A stretch of 64,000 nucleotides of DNA from contig CATIUR010000005.1 in the NCBI GenBank assembly GCA_949592205.1, positions 89,706,777 to 89,770,776 of the forward strand, read 5' to 3'. Of the stretch, positions 22,701-35,049 are shown piece after piece; position 1 is the stretch's first letter; the number at the start of each line of letters is the position of its first letter. The translations under genes and the position numbers were made by a program. The notes below the pieces were generated by a model, which was not told the origin of the DNA, ran no database searches, and worked only from the letters and a program-made list of their open reading frames with translations. This DNA is from Helichrysum umbraculigerum (taxonomy: Eukaryota; Streptophyta; Magnoliopsida; Asterales; Asteraceae).

Positions 22701-24510
22701 TTGTCGGGCAGCAGGTCAAAATGAGTAGTTATGGTGTGAGTCGGGCAGAGTTAGCCCGAAACATTAATTTGTCCGATTATATACTTTATTTTGTGTATAG
22801 AAGGTTAGCCCAAATATGCTTACAAATATTGTATTGTTCCAATGATATATAGTTTTTTAGTAAACTAATATAGGATGTTTTGTGCTGTAAACATGCACGT
22901 TTTGCCACTGCCGACCCTCTCTACCTATTTCGTAGTCTGGATTCTATTTTATTCGCACAATTGAGACAAAAACAAAGCCTGAATTAACCTGTTTACTTAA
23001 TAATTGGAAAAAGGACTTTTGATTTAGTTATCATGTATTGCACGATATGCTACGTTAGACTAGGCAAATTTGAACGCAATATATCCTGGAATCTCGTTGG
23101 CTACAGTTACACAAATGTTTTTAAGATGGAACACTTTAATTTGATTTCTATATTCATTACCGCATACTGATATCTTGAAGTATCATTGCCTGAACATTAG
23201 GTTATCTGTTTTTGAAAGAAATATACTCCGTACTTTATTAGCAGAGTTGAACAAATGAGTAGGGGCCTGGGATCGACCTCCCGAATCCTGAAAACCCAAT
23301 TCTGGCCTAATAACTTTTGCAAACCCGGGCTCGACTGAGATTGGTTACGCCCACTGTAAGGAGCAAATGACCAATACCCAATTAAACCTAAAAAGACCAG
23401 TCCTGTAAACCGTCCCGTGTTTTGTATTTATAAAATCTATTAATTAAAAGAAATTTTGTGCAACTATGAATGGCTTATATTGTTTATCAATTCATGTAAT
23501 ATTACAGTATAAATGAAGTTTGATACTTTGTCATAATTTCAATGCGAATGTTCATGTATCTTATTAGTCATGTATTTACATATTATTAAAGTTATTATAT
23601 TATCCTATGCTGTGAGGGAACAACTTAGCCAAACTTTTTATTTATACTTTCATGCCAGTTTCAATTTTTATTGTATGATTTAAAATAGTTTTGTATCAAA
23701 GTAATACAAAATTTTATATCAAATCAGAAAATTGCTCCTGCCCTGGCCTAATCAGGACCGCTCACGCCCGTGCCTGAATCAGGCAAGTCTTACTAGCTAG
23801 GTCCTGTGCATGCATGCTTTTTTAGAAACATTATATGAGTATATTGTCTACAACCTAGGGTTAATGGTGGCTTCAGTATATTAAACCAGAGTATGCAGTT
23901 CCATTACACAATAATAACACAACCCATGATCTAAGATATGAAAAATTAACTTGGCATCAAGGAAGAGCTAATTAGTAAGATTACTTCTTTGTGACTATTA
24001 AGGTCATCGATTCCTATTACGGAGACATTGTCTTCACTACTTGATAGCCTTTTTATGCACATACTGTATCAAGGTTTCATAGATGAATAATATACAACAA
24101 ATGCTCTATCAAAATGCACTCACTTTTCAATAACTTACCTCATCCCAGCCATTCTTTCACATTCATTTAAACAAAGCAACTGTATATATATGAGAATTAG
24201 GATATCTTTGAGCTTGTATATCAAGTTGGGCCGATAGTTATTGCTGCCTGCACACACCTTATTACCATTCAAAAAACCTTTAACAGCCTATACTTTTGGG
24301 GATTGTGTTTAATCTCTGTGATAGAATATGTTGGTTTGTGTTTGATAGGTTGTGGTGTCTCTTGGAAGTGGACCGTGGGACTCATTGTTCGGTGGGGGCA
24401 ACTCTCCAGCCTTTGCAATAGCAGCAGTTGCAGCCTTTGCAAGTGGACTTGTAGCCATCTTGGCTATTCCAAGAACAAGGCCTGCCGAAAAATCCAAAAT
24501 TCGACAATGA
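18291..24510 (+). CDS. SUT4: Sucrose/H+ symporter, SUT4 (type III) clade, five exons
   Basis: Exons by splice sites and protein continuity: 18291-18789, 21429-22156, 22317-22380, 22455-22498 and 24349-24510. All four introns are GT-AG, and the joined length is 1497 bp (498 aa plus stop) with no stop or frameshift. The protein is a 12-membrane-span major facilitator (GPH family). Diagnostic stretches are CGIQFGWALQLSLLTPYVQE and PHAWSSIIWLCGP in the first spans, the SKFGRRRPF loop, ADLTGKDHRRTRVANAY across the exon 1/2 junction, LPGPVWLILFVTSLTWIGWF, PYALVSSRIESLGLGQGLS and the end GSGPWDSLFGGGNSPAFAIA. The short central loop and short N-terminus fit the SUT4 group. These proteins move sucrose with protons, often from vacuole to cytosol, and act in sugar partitioning. 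Introns 1 (2.6 kb) and 4 (1.85 kb) carry repeat debris. A fresh Gypsy element lies upstream. Confidence 0.93.
21071..21372. repeat. Degenerate hAT-like debris in intron 1
   Basis: Words such as TAATGGGTCAAA and TTTGACCCGTTACCC resemble the ends of small plant hAT elements. The segment ends about 55 bp before the exon 2 acceptor. No clean termini or target duplication are visible, so this is tentative. Confidence 0.25.
22665..22698 (+). repeat. Poly-G tract, 34 bp, intron 4 of SUT4
   Basis: Thirty-four uninterrupted G residues. In the transcript this would sit in an intron and could form G-quadruplex structures. Such tracts are also prone to sequencing and assembly length errors. Confidence 0.9.
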
Positions 24511-26158
24511 GACCCAAGTATTTTTTGATCAGCGAGTGAACAAGTATTGTTGTTGTATTAGCTTAATTTTTGGTTATTTTGCTTTTATATATATTTGTTT
24601 GTAACATGGAGTCTACTGCAAACAAATGGTCAGAATTTTATGTATAGCGCTTGTTAGTTACAATAATATCATTACTCTTCTTGATTTATATGTGTCGTGC
24701 CGCACAAGCTCACTAAACTCGACTAATGTACTTTGATCAAGAACTGTAGACTGCAGTCATGTTATATCGCGCACATTCAGATTGGTTCACATCAAGAAAT
24801 CAGATGAAGGGTTGTATATAGAAAAAACAATATCTGTACAAACAAAGTTACTAACCTCATTAATGGTTTGTATTTTGTCCATTATCAAAACATGTATAGT
24901 GACATAGATTGTTTTTTTTCTGCTCTGCCACCAGAAGGGGTATCAGTTTTCAGGAATCTTATCTTATTTTTATCATATAAGAAAAAAGCTAAAAACTTCA
25001 TTGTCATAAAAGGCATCAATGTTATGGTTTGTATCTTTTATACTTGAAAATTTGTGATATTTTTATAGATTTTTTAAAATGACAAATGCCCCTAGAATCG
25101 GTTTACAACGAACGATCTTGTAAGGGTCCAATGTTATTATATATTATATTTTACTATTCATGATTGTGTTATATTTCTATTGTATGTATGAAACTTTCTA
25201 AAATGTTTAATGTAGATAATGTATCATAATTTTGAATGTACGTATAAAAGTTTTAAAAATCGTGCGTATCGAAGAAATACATACATTACACATTTTAGAA
25301 GGTTCATGTTATCATGTATACAACACAATAGAACTTCTAAAACATAAATATATACAATAGCAAAGATAGTACAGTATTAAACTTTAATACATTCCAATAC
25401 TGTTAATTATCCCATTCTCAAAGCATTATGTTTTAACAAATATTCTTAAGTGATGATCAAATACCCATAATAAATAGAAAAACCTGCAAAAACGTCATAG
25501 ATTAATCAACCCAAAATTATTAGATGCATGCCATGTATAAAACGCAAGCATGCATAAAAGCTCTCATGTGTGAGTTTTTCAGTGTGTGTGGAGGGAAAAT
25601 AATAGACCAGAGAATTGGATCAGTGCTACTGCTACTGCTACAGTATGAAAGGCTGTAAGGTAGGAGGGATGTCGTGGTGGTAACCTACTTACTGTTTTGT
25701 AAATGCATAAATGAAACAGTACGTTGCTGACAAAATTGCCCCCACACAACCCTCCTTATTAAGGACAACTTGGATTCTTTAGGGTTTTGTTTTGTCATAT
25801 TACTTATTATAAACTACTTTAAATTTCAGAAAAAAATGTAAAGTAAGCTCTATATGATATATAAAATACGACGTCATAAGTTTATAGGTATCGAGGTGAT
25901 CTTTCAACTTTAAGATGGAGGCTAGGGTTTCAGTTCAGTGATGAGACATATACATTAATTATTTAGGTTAGTCGATCGCGTAAACTCATTTGGTAAGGAT
26001 AGTGATGATTCGTATAATCATTTGTTTTATGTATACATCACACATGTACATTATTTAAAACTGTTGTATATCTAGTACGTTGGTAAAACAATATTGTGGT
26101 ATACACAAACAAAATGAATGTACAATTCACCTTCCATCGATCTCTCGTAGTTTATAGG
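24511..26158. other. SUT4 3' region and intergenic DNA
   Basis: Includes the presumed 3' untranslated region just after 24510. An imperfect inverted repeat at about 25180-25330 (arms with CTATTGTATG/CATACATTAC) suggests an old MITE. No further gene is supported. Confidence 0.4.
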
Positions 26159-26455
26159 GTTTATTGCTTCGTTATATACTTATGTATTTAACTTTACACT
26201 TTTTACTATTGTATGAGTCGAACTTTGAAAACTTCTATTGTACGTATTGAACTTGTAAATATGATCTATTGTATGTACAATTTCCTTTTCGGGTAAGACC
26301 CAAATATGAAAGTTTCCTTTTTTAGCCTTACCCAAAAAGGAAATGATACATACAATAGACGATATTCACAAGTTCACTACATACAATAGAACAAATGAAA
26401 GTTTATCGCATACAATAGTAAAAAGTATAAAGTTTAATATATAACGAAACAATAA
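26159..26455. mobile_element. Inverted-repeat MITE
   Basis: The left arm from GTTTATTGCTTCGTTATATA to about 26280 pairs with the right arm, which ends TAACGAAACAATAAAC at about 26455. Inner words CTATTGTATG and CATACAATAG occur as inverted pairs. Non-coding fold-back element; the ends resemble those of the MITE at 44581. No certain target duplication. Confidence 0.6.
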
Positions 26456-26988
26456 ACTTGCTTCTTTTTATGTATATGATGTATGAAAGCATAAATATAA
26501 ACAACCATGGTATGGCTTGGATGTTGTATTATGATAATATAGCAAATTGATTTATCCGAAAGAGTTAATTAGGTACGTGGTGTCATGTGCACATCCGACA
26601 TTATTTTTTGGATCCAAAACAACTATGGGGTCAAGGGGCTGGTGCCACCGGCCACCCTTGAGGGGTTCGTAGCTAGCAGTGCCGCCCCGAAACAACAATA
26701 GAAAACGACTGATTGTAGTGATTCGTCAGGGTAAGGTGAGCATCGCTGGTCAGTTTAAGGAACACACTAGCGTCTAGACTCATTAGATGTGTAAAAGCAC
26801 CTAAATTCTTAGAAACAGTTTTTGAAAAGTTTTAAGTGTCGATAACTTCCATTAAATTTTCTGTTTTGTAAATATGATATAGAAACATGATTTTATATAC
26901 TTCACTTAGAGATCCAACATGATTCACAAATATTATACAGCCTACTGACTTCGTATAACATCCTGTTATACAACCAAGACCAACCCCC

Positions 26989-27482
26989 CTATATGAACCT
27001 AACCTATATTAGGCCATAACAAGCCATAAGTTCAAGTGTAGAACTCACTTCCAAAAGCGCTAGCTTGAAGGAGGAGGGAACACTTAGACATATAACTATA
27101 TAAGCCACCAATCAATCCCATACTTGACCAATGTGGGATCATAACAATATCCCACGCTTTGAAGAGCCAACGTCCTTGTTGGTCACGGTTGGCACCCATC
27201 TTTTCGGGTCCAAGCCACCACTCCGAGGTGTTAGACTTTTGAAAGATGGGGCACCCATCTTTTCGGGTCCAAGCCACCATTCCATAGGCCATCACTCCGA
27301 GGTGTTAGACTTTCAAAAGATGGGGCTGGCTCTGATACCAATTGATATGAACCTAACCCACATTAGGCCTATAATAAGCCATAAGCTCAAGTGTAAAGCT
27401 CACTCCCAAAAACTAGTTTGAAGAAGGAGGGAACACTTAGACTTATAAGCCACCAACCAATCCCATACTTGACCTGGGATCA
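26989..27482 (-). mobile_element. TRIM-type miniature LTR element
   Basis: Two direct repeats of about 140-150 bp (26989-27141 and 27343-27482) flank about 200 bp of non-coding sequence. Next to the right repeat the minus strand reads TTGGTATCAGAGCC (27326-27342), an initiator-Met tRNA primer-binding site, so the element runs on the minus strand. The 5' LTR starts TGATCCCA and ends ATATCA. The middle contains its own short duplication with GGCACCCATCTTTTCGGGTC. Such terminal-repeat retrotransposons in miniature depend on other elements. LTRs differ at many sites, so it is old; the TSD was not recognisable. Confidence 0.75.
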
Positions 27483-27705
27483 AAACACCTGCACCCCCCC
27501 TCCCAACCCAATATGTTAATTGGGTTAGGTATGTTGACCCGTTTACGATACTAAATTGCCTATACTGAATTCGAACTGGCTGTTTTCCCTGTATTGGGTT
27601 TGATTTTGTATTAGTCGGGTCACAAATTGCCACCCTTATATACACGCTGTCATTTTAAAAATTTTTCTGGAAGAAAGATTACATAGAAGATAATGACATA
27701 TTATG

Positions 27706-27982
27706 TACTTTCTTCATCCCAACATTATAGTCCGTGTTTTCATTTTCGGATGTCCCAAATTAATTGTCCATTTTCAAAAATAGATAGTAAAGTTTGGTCG
27801 TGATTACCATATTACTCTTGATTGAAGTTATTATTACACACTTTTCACAAATCAATAATTAATTAGTTAAGGGTAAAACTGTCATTCTGCAAAAAGTAAG
27901 AAAGAGAAAGCAGTAATGAATATGTTTTTATTAAACTGCGTGTTTTTTGTCGGGTGACAATAATTTTGGGACGGAGGGAGTA
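27706..27982. mobile_element. Stowaway-like MITE
   Basis: The right end ACGGAGGGAGTA, read inverted, is TACTCCCTCCGTCCCAAAAT. The left end TACTTTCTTCATCCCAACAT matches it at most positions. The CTCCCTCCGTCCC word and TA at both ends (27706, 27981) are hallmarks of Tc1/Mariner-related Stowaway elements. Non-coding, 277 bp. Confidence 0.75.
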
Positions 27983-28502
27983 TATTATTTTTTATAGCAC
28001 AATTTTTTGGAGTATTATAACGACAATATAATAGCATGCATTCATCATTTACTGTTTCGGAATAGTAATTGTTAGTTGTTACGTAACACAAAAATTTCCT
28101 TGTGGGTAATGGTCCCTCTTCCATCCATCCATATATAATCTCACCACACATTTCATATCTCGCATCCACCACCGCGACCACCACAGCCACCGGCCACCAT
28201 CATTAGCCACATTTAATCATGCATCCATGTGTGACAAAATCCACACTGCAAACAAAGACCACACTAAGACACTACGAAGTATCAGAAAATTAACACTAGA
28301 TACAAAGTCTTGTGCCTGTCAAAACAGGGCCAAAGCTAGGAGCCAATATGCATGGGTGTACTCAACCTGTGGGGGACTATTGTCAAGGACCCTTCACATG
28401 CGTTTAATTTGTGAGGAATGTAACATGCATGTATGGCTGTCTTACAACATGCCAACATTGTTAGGATGGTGATATATATTTACAACCTAAAAATTAATTC
28501 AC

Positions 28503-28575
<73 letters not shown>

Positions 28576-29387
28576 CATTGAAACTATGCTATGATGTAAT
28601 TGTACCACATGTGACAGCTATTATAAGTTGTGACGTAATAATTGATTTTTAAGTTGTAAATATCATCGTCGTCCATCTACACACCCAATCAGATCTCTTG
28701 CATAATTCATATATCATTACTAGTTTTTCAGTCTAGAAAAAGGTCATTGCCTCGTAGTATAGGTGATTTTCTAATCATGAGGTTAGGCCGTGGATAAGAA
28801 AAATGTACATATTTGTGGACTACTATTGATATTCATGATACGTGTGTGCCAGTATTTACATTTAAGAAAGCATTCAAGGAATGATATAGGATGTTTTGCA
28901 ATTGAAACTTTGCATGTACGTAACACTTCATGAAAACCATACAATTCTTTAATTTAATGTATGGTTTAAATAAAATGATTATTATATGTCAAAATCGTTG
29001 ATATATTCTTCAATAAATTCAGACAATATATGCAATAAATCATTGTCAAATCATTGTGATTATAAGTTCCTTCTAATAATTATCATTGAAAAGGGACAGT
29101 GTTATCATAATTTTCTTTTAGTAAAACTAGTACTCCTACCATTTTCATTAAAGTTATATAAAAGTTGATGAAATATTTTCATGAAATGAAGTATCATTTT
29201 GGTAGGCCCATAAAAGTAAATGACAAAAATGATCCTATTAACTAAATTATTACAAACTAATCGAATGTGATTCACTTATTTTGTAGATATTGCATAATGA
29301 TTTGGATACATGAGATACCACATAACTTAACAGAACATTGATTAGTATAACAATATATAATGCTTATACATAGGGCACAAAGACTTG
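27983..29387. other. Intergenic region with AT microsatellite
   Basis: A (CATA)n run passes into about 57 bp of TA dinucleotides at 28514-28570. The remaining sequence is AT-rich and shows no supported gene; short reading frames lack domains. Confidence 0.5.
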
Positions 29388-29575
29388 TAAAAAAAAAAAA
29401 AAAGGGCAAAAGACCCTTTGTCACCCCCTCCCCATAGACTGCTTCCATGGCCAACATAAGGGAGGCAAATCATGTAACTTGCGGTTAAAATAATATGAAG
29501 ATGAGGATTGAACCCGTGACTTCTGCTTTTATGGTGCATGGCCCCATCACTAGGCTATAACCGTGTGGACCACAA
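29388..29575 (-). mobile_element. tRNA-derived SINE with T-rich tail
   Basis: On the minus strand TATAGCCTAGTGATGG fits a pol III A box and, about 45 bp later, GGGTTCAATCC fits a B box. The element then runs about 110 bp to a 3' run of T (seen as an A run at 29389-29403 on plus). Box spacing and tail are those of a SINE; some plant SINEs end in T runs. No clean target duplication was found. Confidence 0.6.
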
Positions 29576-29985
29576 ACATTATATGAAAATAAGCAATTAG
29601 ACCCTAGCTAGCCGATTATTGAACGTTATACACAAATTAGACATTGACACATATATACTTTAAGTAGTACTCAGGACCTCATTCTTTAACTTAATCTATA
29701 ATCCCCTCTTCTTTGCCTCTCCAGATTTCTCTCTCATTAACTTGCCATCTCTCACTCCCTTTCTCTTTCTGAACATACAAAATTAAACACAAGCGGTTTA
29801 CTGGTTGTACTTCCCTTAATTAGCACCTCACCAAAACTCGCTTTTCTGATCACCTCTCTTTAATTAGTTTGTCTGTATTTTTCACATACAAACACTTACC
29901 CATGCACTATCTCCAACTTGTTTATATATAGTGTTTAACTTGATTCTTTAGTTCCCCATCTACCAAACAACAAAAAATTTGATCC

Positions 29986-31944
29986 ATGTGTATCCCAACA
30001 CAATCTTCCTCATCTAAAATTGTCATTTCCAAGGATACCCTTTTCAAGAATCTCAACATAAATCTCCCAAAATCCATGGATCATCATCATCATCATCTTC
30101 ATGGGTGGCCAACTCCATCTGAGGTAAAAATCTTTTTCTTCATAATAAAAACTTTCAATTATTAAAACCCCTTTGGGATAAATAATCTTGTCCAATTGGC
30201 AAAGCGTACTTATAACTTTCTTGAAAATGCATGGATTAAGTTGTACATAACAACCATCAATATTTTCTGTGAGCACTTACAGAAAAATTTCATTTTTATG
30301 TGTTTTTATCCAACACTTATTAAGGTAAAAATCTGTTCCCATTACAGAAGCATACTTAAAGCTTTCTTGAAAATACATGGATTAGTTGTACTGAATAACC
30401 GATCAATCTTTTCTAAACTAGCTAGCCTGAAGTTTTATTCCTTTATTGTTTTTATCTAGGCCTTAGAGGAAATCAAAGCCATTGGAAAGATCTCAGGACC
30501 AACAGCAATTACTGGTTTACTACTCTACTCAAGAGCCATGATCTCCATGCTTTTTCTTGGCTACCTTGGTGAACTTGAACTCGCTGGAGGGTCTCTCTCC
30601 ATCGGGTTTGCAAATATCACTGGCTACTCCGTTATATTCGGCTTAGCCATGGGCATGGAACCCATTTGCGGTCAAGCTTACGGTGCGAAACAAATGAAGC
30701 TCTTGGGATTAACTCTACAAAGAACAGTCCTTTTGCTCCTATCAATCTCTTTCCCTATCTCTTTCATCTGGCTTAACATGAAGACAATCTTGTTATGGTG
30801 TGGCCAAGATGAAGAGATCTCCACCGTTGCTCAAACATTCATCGTTTTCGCAATACCTGACCTTTTCGTTTTGTCCCTTTTACACCCTCTCCGAGTTTAT
30901 CTACGGACACAAAACGTTACGTTACCATCAACTTATTGTTCAGCAGTTTCTGTACTTCTTCATGTACCGTTAAACTTTCTACTTGTGGGGTATTTCAAGA
31001 TGGGGGTTTCTGGGGTGGCAGTGGCTGTGGTAATCACTAATTTTAACTTATTATTCCTACTTTTGACAGTCGTTTACCTCTCTGGGGTCCACCAAGATTC
31101 ATGGGTGGCACTGAGCTCCGACTGCTTATGTGGCTGGTCTTCCTTACTAGCACTTGCAATCCCCAATTGTGTTTCCGTGTGTTTGGAATGGTGGTGGTAT
31201 GAATTAATGATAGTATTATGTGGATTATTATCAAACCCAAAAGCAACTGTGGCATCAATGGGAATACTAATCCAAACTACGTCGTTAGTCTATGTTTTTC
31301 CTTCGGCTTTAAGCCTTGGGGTTTCAACTAGAGTTGGGAATGAGCTTGGAGCTAACCGACCTGCTAAAGCTCGTATATCGATGATTGTTTCGTTAGTTTG
31401 TGCTATGGTGGTTGGTTTTCTGGCAATGTTGTTTACTACATTGTTGAGAAACCAGTGGGGCCGGTTTTTCACATCGGATGTAGAGATTCTTGAGCTCACA
31501 TCGGTTGCATTACCAGTTGCTGGGCTTTGTGAGCTCGGAAACTGCCCTCAGACCACTGGTTGTGGTGTTTTGAGAGGTAGTGCAAGGCCAAATGTGGGAG
31601 CTAATATTAATTTGGGATCTTTTTATTTAGTTGGGATGCCTGTGGCTGTATTAATGGGATTTGTGGTGAACATGGGATTTAAGGGACTTTGGTTAGGGTT
31701 GCTTGCAGCTCAAGGAACATGTGCATTGCTTATGATTTATGTTCTATTTACAACAGATTGGATTGTACAGGTTGAAAGAGCTAAACAGTTGGCTAAACTA
31801 TCATCTTTTACAAGAAAGGATGAGGCTAAAACCTTAATGGAAGCAAATGTTGAGGAAATCATATTCGTTGCTAGTGAAAATGAGGTTGAGGCTATGAAGG
31901 CAGATTGTTCTTCACTTGAAACACTTGCTCTCATTGTGCATTGA
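29986..31944 (+). CDS. MATE efflux transporter, DETOXIFICATION 48-51 type, two exons
   Basis: Exon 1 is 29986-30123 (46 codons, starts MCIPTQ, contains a run of five His) and exon 2 is 30460-31944. The intron is 336 bp with GT-AG ends and does not change frame; joined protein is 540 aa. Exon 2 begins ALEEIKAIGKISGPTAITGL, the family's first membrane span. MATE motifs visible are MEPICGQAYGAKQ, RVYLRTQN, GVSTRVGNELGANRP and TTGCGVLRGSARP. Length and about 12 hydrophobic spans match the family. MATE carriers export organic compounds using a proton or sodium gradient. Members of this plant subclade sit on endomembranes or plasma membrane and affect organ growth, iron handling and abscisic acid export. 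The substrate cannot be read from sequence. A shorter start at 30538 would remove the first membrane helix, so the spliced model is preferred. Confidence 0.92.
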
Positions 31945-32590
31945 TCATCACTAGACTCATTTTTTTTACTAATTTTCTTGAGTAGCAAGTGGTCATAATG
32001 TATTGTGGTTGAAGCAATTGAATATTGCTTGTTGATTACAGTATTAATTTGTAGTGTATTTACTCCTACAATAATATTGCAGCAATTAATTTCTTGTATC
32101 AATGTTTCATAAGTATGATTATGATCATAATTACATGAATTAATGAAAAGGATTTTGGAAATAGTTAAATCACTATAGCATATATCTACTTTATACATGT
32201 TCAGTCTTTTCATTTTGTCTTTACAATGGTGACAATTCTCTTTTGAATCCGGCCTTTTGAAACTAAGTACTCGTTTTCAACGTTTTAAAAACTTGTTGAT
32301 CGAACAGGAAATTGGAGGATTTAATTTTAAACCGGTTTTATTATGAATTTCGAACTGGTGTAAGCCGACTAGTTTTTTGGTTCAACCCAGTTGAACCGGA
32401 CGGGAAATATTTTTCATCTAGTTTTTTATTTTCATAATTGTAAATTTGATTTATTTTAGTATTGGGTATTATTTCTTAGTAAAAATGAAATCAATTGATC
32501 AAACTTACTTGAAAAAACTACGTTGAAACTTTTCGTAAATTATATTGTGTGTTCTGTATTTTTTTCATTAGTTCTAAGTATATAATAAAT
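31945..32590. other. MATE gene 3' region and flank
   Basis: The first 250 bp probably includes the 3' untranslated region. A patch with CCGGTTTTAT and AACCGGACGGG near 32330-32405 resembles the CCGGTTT subterminal words of the hAT element at the window start, so it may be a small relative; no boundaries are visible. Confidence 0.35.
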
Positions 32591-33454
32591 GAGTAAGGTT
32601 CAAATGAGTACACCAATTTTGAGTGAGAATGAGGGAACCAACAGATTTCTGCCATGTGTCACTTTATTCTCTCTACTCCACACTTTATTCTCTCTCCTCC
32701 ACATTTTAAAAAATTAAATATCTCACAAACGGTAAGTCGAAAAATCATGAAAATTGCACCATAAAATTCAGCGTTTTCTCCTCTTCGATTTGCCGTCCCT
32801 CAAGGCATACTTTTGACAACTATTTTTTCTCTCATTTTTTGGTGGGTTTCACAAATTAGTAACACATGTGTTAGTGATTAGTTGTACATTTAATTTGTGG
32901 TTAATGTTAGGGTTTAGGGTTAGGGTTTATGGTTTAGGGTTTATGGTTTAGGGTTTATAAGGGTTTAGGGTTTAGAAGGGGTTCAAAGTTTAGGGTTTAG
33001 AAAGATTTATGGTTTAGCGTTTTGTAAAGCGTTTAGGGTTTAGGGTTTGGGGTTTAGGGGTTAGGGTTTAGGGTTTAGGGTTTGGGGTTTCTGGGGAGAA
33101 ACCCCAAACCTCAAACCCTAAACCCTAACCCATAAACCCCAAACCCCTAAACCCCAAACCCCAAACCCTAAACGTAACACTTTAACACATGTGTTAGTAA
33201 ATGTGAAACCCACCAAAAAAATGAAAAAAAAAAACTTTTCGAAAGTATGTCTTGAGGGACGGCAAATCGAAGAGGAGAAAACGACGAATTTAATGGTGCA
33301 ATTTTCATAATTTTTCGATTTGTCGTTTCTGAGATAATTGATGTTGGGGGTAAATGGGTTTTGTACATGTGGAACATTCTCTTTGTACACATGGCTTGAT
33401 ATCATTGGTTCCTTCATTCTCACACAAATTCCTATTCTCATTTGAACCCTACCC
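32591..33454. mobile_element. Fold-back (Mutator-like) element with telomere-like core
   Basis: The start reads GAGTAAGGTTCAAATGAG and the end, inverted, reads GGGTAGGGTTCAAATGAG. It is flanked by TATAATAAAT at 32581-32590 and 33455-33464, a perfect 10-bp duplication that fits Mutator-like insertion (usually 9-11 bp). The arms pair over most of their length, e.g. CCGTCCCTCAAGGCATACTT at about 32795-32814 against its near complement at 33246-33262, and AACACATGTGTTAGT on both sides. No coding capacity. The core is described separately. Confidence 0.85.
32905..33176. repeat. Degenerate telomere-like repeats, head to head
   Basis: From 32905 to about 33090 the plus strand has many TTTAGGG units mixed with TTTATGG and TTTGGGG variants. 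From about 33098 to 33176 the orientation flips to CCCTAAA/CCCCAAA. TTTAGGG is the canonical plant telomere unit. The tract lies inside a fold-back element with a target duplication, so it is not a chromosome end. Confidence 0.9.
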
Positions 33455-33464
33455 TATAATAAAT

Positions 33465-33929
33465 TATCAATATATAATTGTCATATGGTTCAACATTTCG
33501 AACTTGAACCAGATTTCTGACCGATTTGATTCAAAAACTGAATTTTAGAACATTGATTGTTTGTCAACTACAAATATAAAGAAAGGCTCATAACATACGT
33601 TCATATATGTAGGTTACCATATATGTATACCAATTTATTGGTTAAGTCTACGCATGCACTACATTGCATTTTCACTTTCCCTTTAAGTCTTTAACAAAAA
33701 GCTTTTAGAAGAAAAGCTTTTGAAAAAGTTTTGAAAAATTATACATTGGGAATGCTCTAAGTGGAAGGAGCTTAAAGTGTACAATATAAAAGAACTTTCA
33801 TACGGCTTCCCCTCACATTTTTTATTCATTTTCCCCCTCCTCGTAACTTTTTGCCTTATTCCAAATTCTCTTTCACCCTTCCAATGCCCATCACCACCAC
33901 CACCTACAACCTTCCGTCGTCGTCGTCAT
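33465..33929. other. Intergenic, nothing recognisable
   Basis: AT-rich flank between the fold-back element and the Copia-type element. It has a CCACCAC and CGTCGTCGTC patch near 33890-33930 but no gene. Confidence 0.45.
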
Positions 33930-33934
33930 ATTTC

Positions 33935-34835
33935 TGAAAGATTATGTGCTTAATAACATAAATAAATGTCAAATCCAGCTTCACATGAACACCGCATGGT
34001 CACACCGATGAGCACAACCGAACAAGTAGTGTGATACTATAAAAGATATTTGATATCGTTCATTTATGTGAAATGAATAATTGGTCGAATGCAATTGAGA
34101 CATTTATTAGTATAAATAATTAAGTGTAATTATTTATTTAATAAAAGGATTTATTTATAATTAATTTTGTAAATAAATTAACTAGTTTAATTATTATTAA
34201 ACTACAAGGTTTTAATTGTAAATTAATAAGTTTGGGTTAAGTTTAATTAGTTATTAAACTAGAGGGATTAGAATGTAAGTATTTAATTTTTTGGACAAGT
34301 TGGATCACAACTATAAATAAAGGTCTTAGGGTTCATTATTTGGTGATTAAAAACCCTAACATTTTCTCCTCTCCTCTCCCTCTCTTGTGTGTCGATCGGC
34401 CCCACCCCAAGCAAGCCGAAAGTCGGCCAACCCTTCAAGGGTTCTCGAGTCCGTGATTCGATCGCGATCTTGTGCTAGGGTTATTAGTATACACTTAGGT
34501 TTCTACCAACCGTTCAACCGTGAATCAAAGGTGGATACCTAACGTATCCCGTGGTTAGCCGAATTCAAGAAGAAGGAAAAGGAAGATCAAGATAAGTCCA
34601 CTCGTACTTTGGCAACGAGTAGAAGATTAGAGATCTTGCCGAGCACCCGATGTAAGTTATATTTAATTAAGTGTAATTAAATACTATACATGTTTTATTA
34701 CGAAAATTATAGATCTTGGCTAAAGGGTTTATTTAATGTGATTAAATATTTTTATAAGCTTCCGCGTACTAATTATATTAAACTGTTAATAAAGATTAAA
34801 CTTTTATAACGTATAAATTCTATTAAAACCCTTCA
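33935..34835 (+). repeat. 5' LTR of the Copia-type element
   Basis: 901 bp, begins TGAAAGATTA and ends AACCCTTCA. A TATA box CTATAAATAA lies at 34311-34320, so transcription probably starts about 30 bp downstream, just before a CT-rich leader. Confidence 0.92.
34311..34320 (+). promoter_or_regulatory. TATA box in Copia-type 5' LTR
   Basis: CTATAAATAA, followed after about 50 bp by a CTCCTCTCC pyrimidine-rich leader. The same box is at 43230-43239 in the 3' LTR. Confidence 0.65.
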
Positions 34836-34849
34836 GTGGTATCAGAGCC
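34836..34849 (+). other. Primer-binding site (initiator Met tRNA type)
   Basis: GTGGTATCAGAGCC directly follows the 5' LTR and is complementary to the initiator Met tRNA 3' end. Confidence 0.9.
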
Positions 34850-35049
34850 ATGTAATTTTCTAATAAAACTGTAAATTAGTTTTCTTGTATGCTTCTTTCA
34901 ATTAAGTTTTTAATTATTGTAATCTCTTCTTCTACCTTTCTTTCTAATCGGTTTAAAACCGTGTAGTTTGTTAACTATTTAAACAACGCGAATAAATTAG
35001 TTTTTCGTGATTGATCTAAAATAGATGTGTTTTGGTTGTACCAATATTG

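Noticed and set aside
25560..25760. Possible microRNA precursor with CTACTGCTACTGCTAC
   Set aside because: No convincing long hairpin with a recognisable mature sequence could be drawn; it looks like a short microsatellite.
30010..30276. Minus-strand ORF of 88 aa
   Set aside because: Antisense to exon 1 and the intron of the MATE gene.
32905..33176. Chromosome end or ancient fusion site
   Set aside because: The telomere-like tract is wholly inside an element with inverted arms and a 10-bp target duplication.
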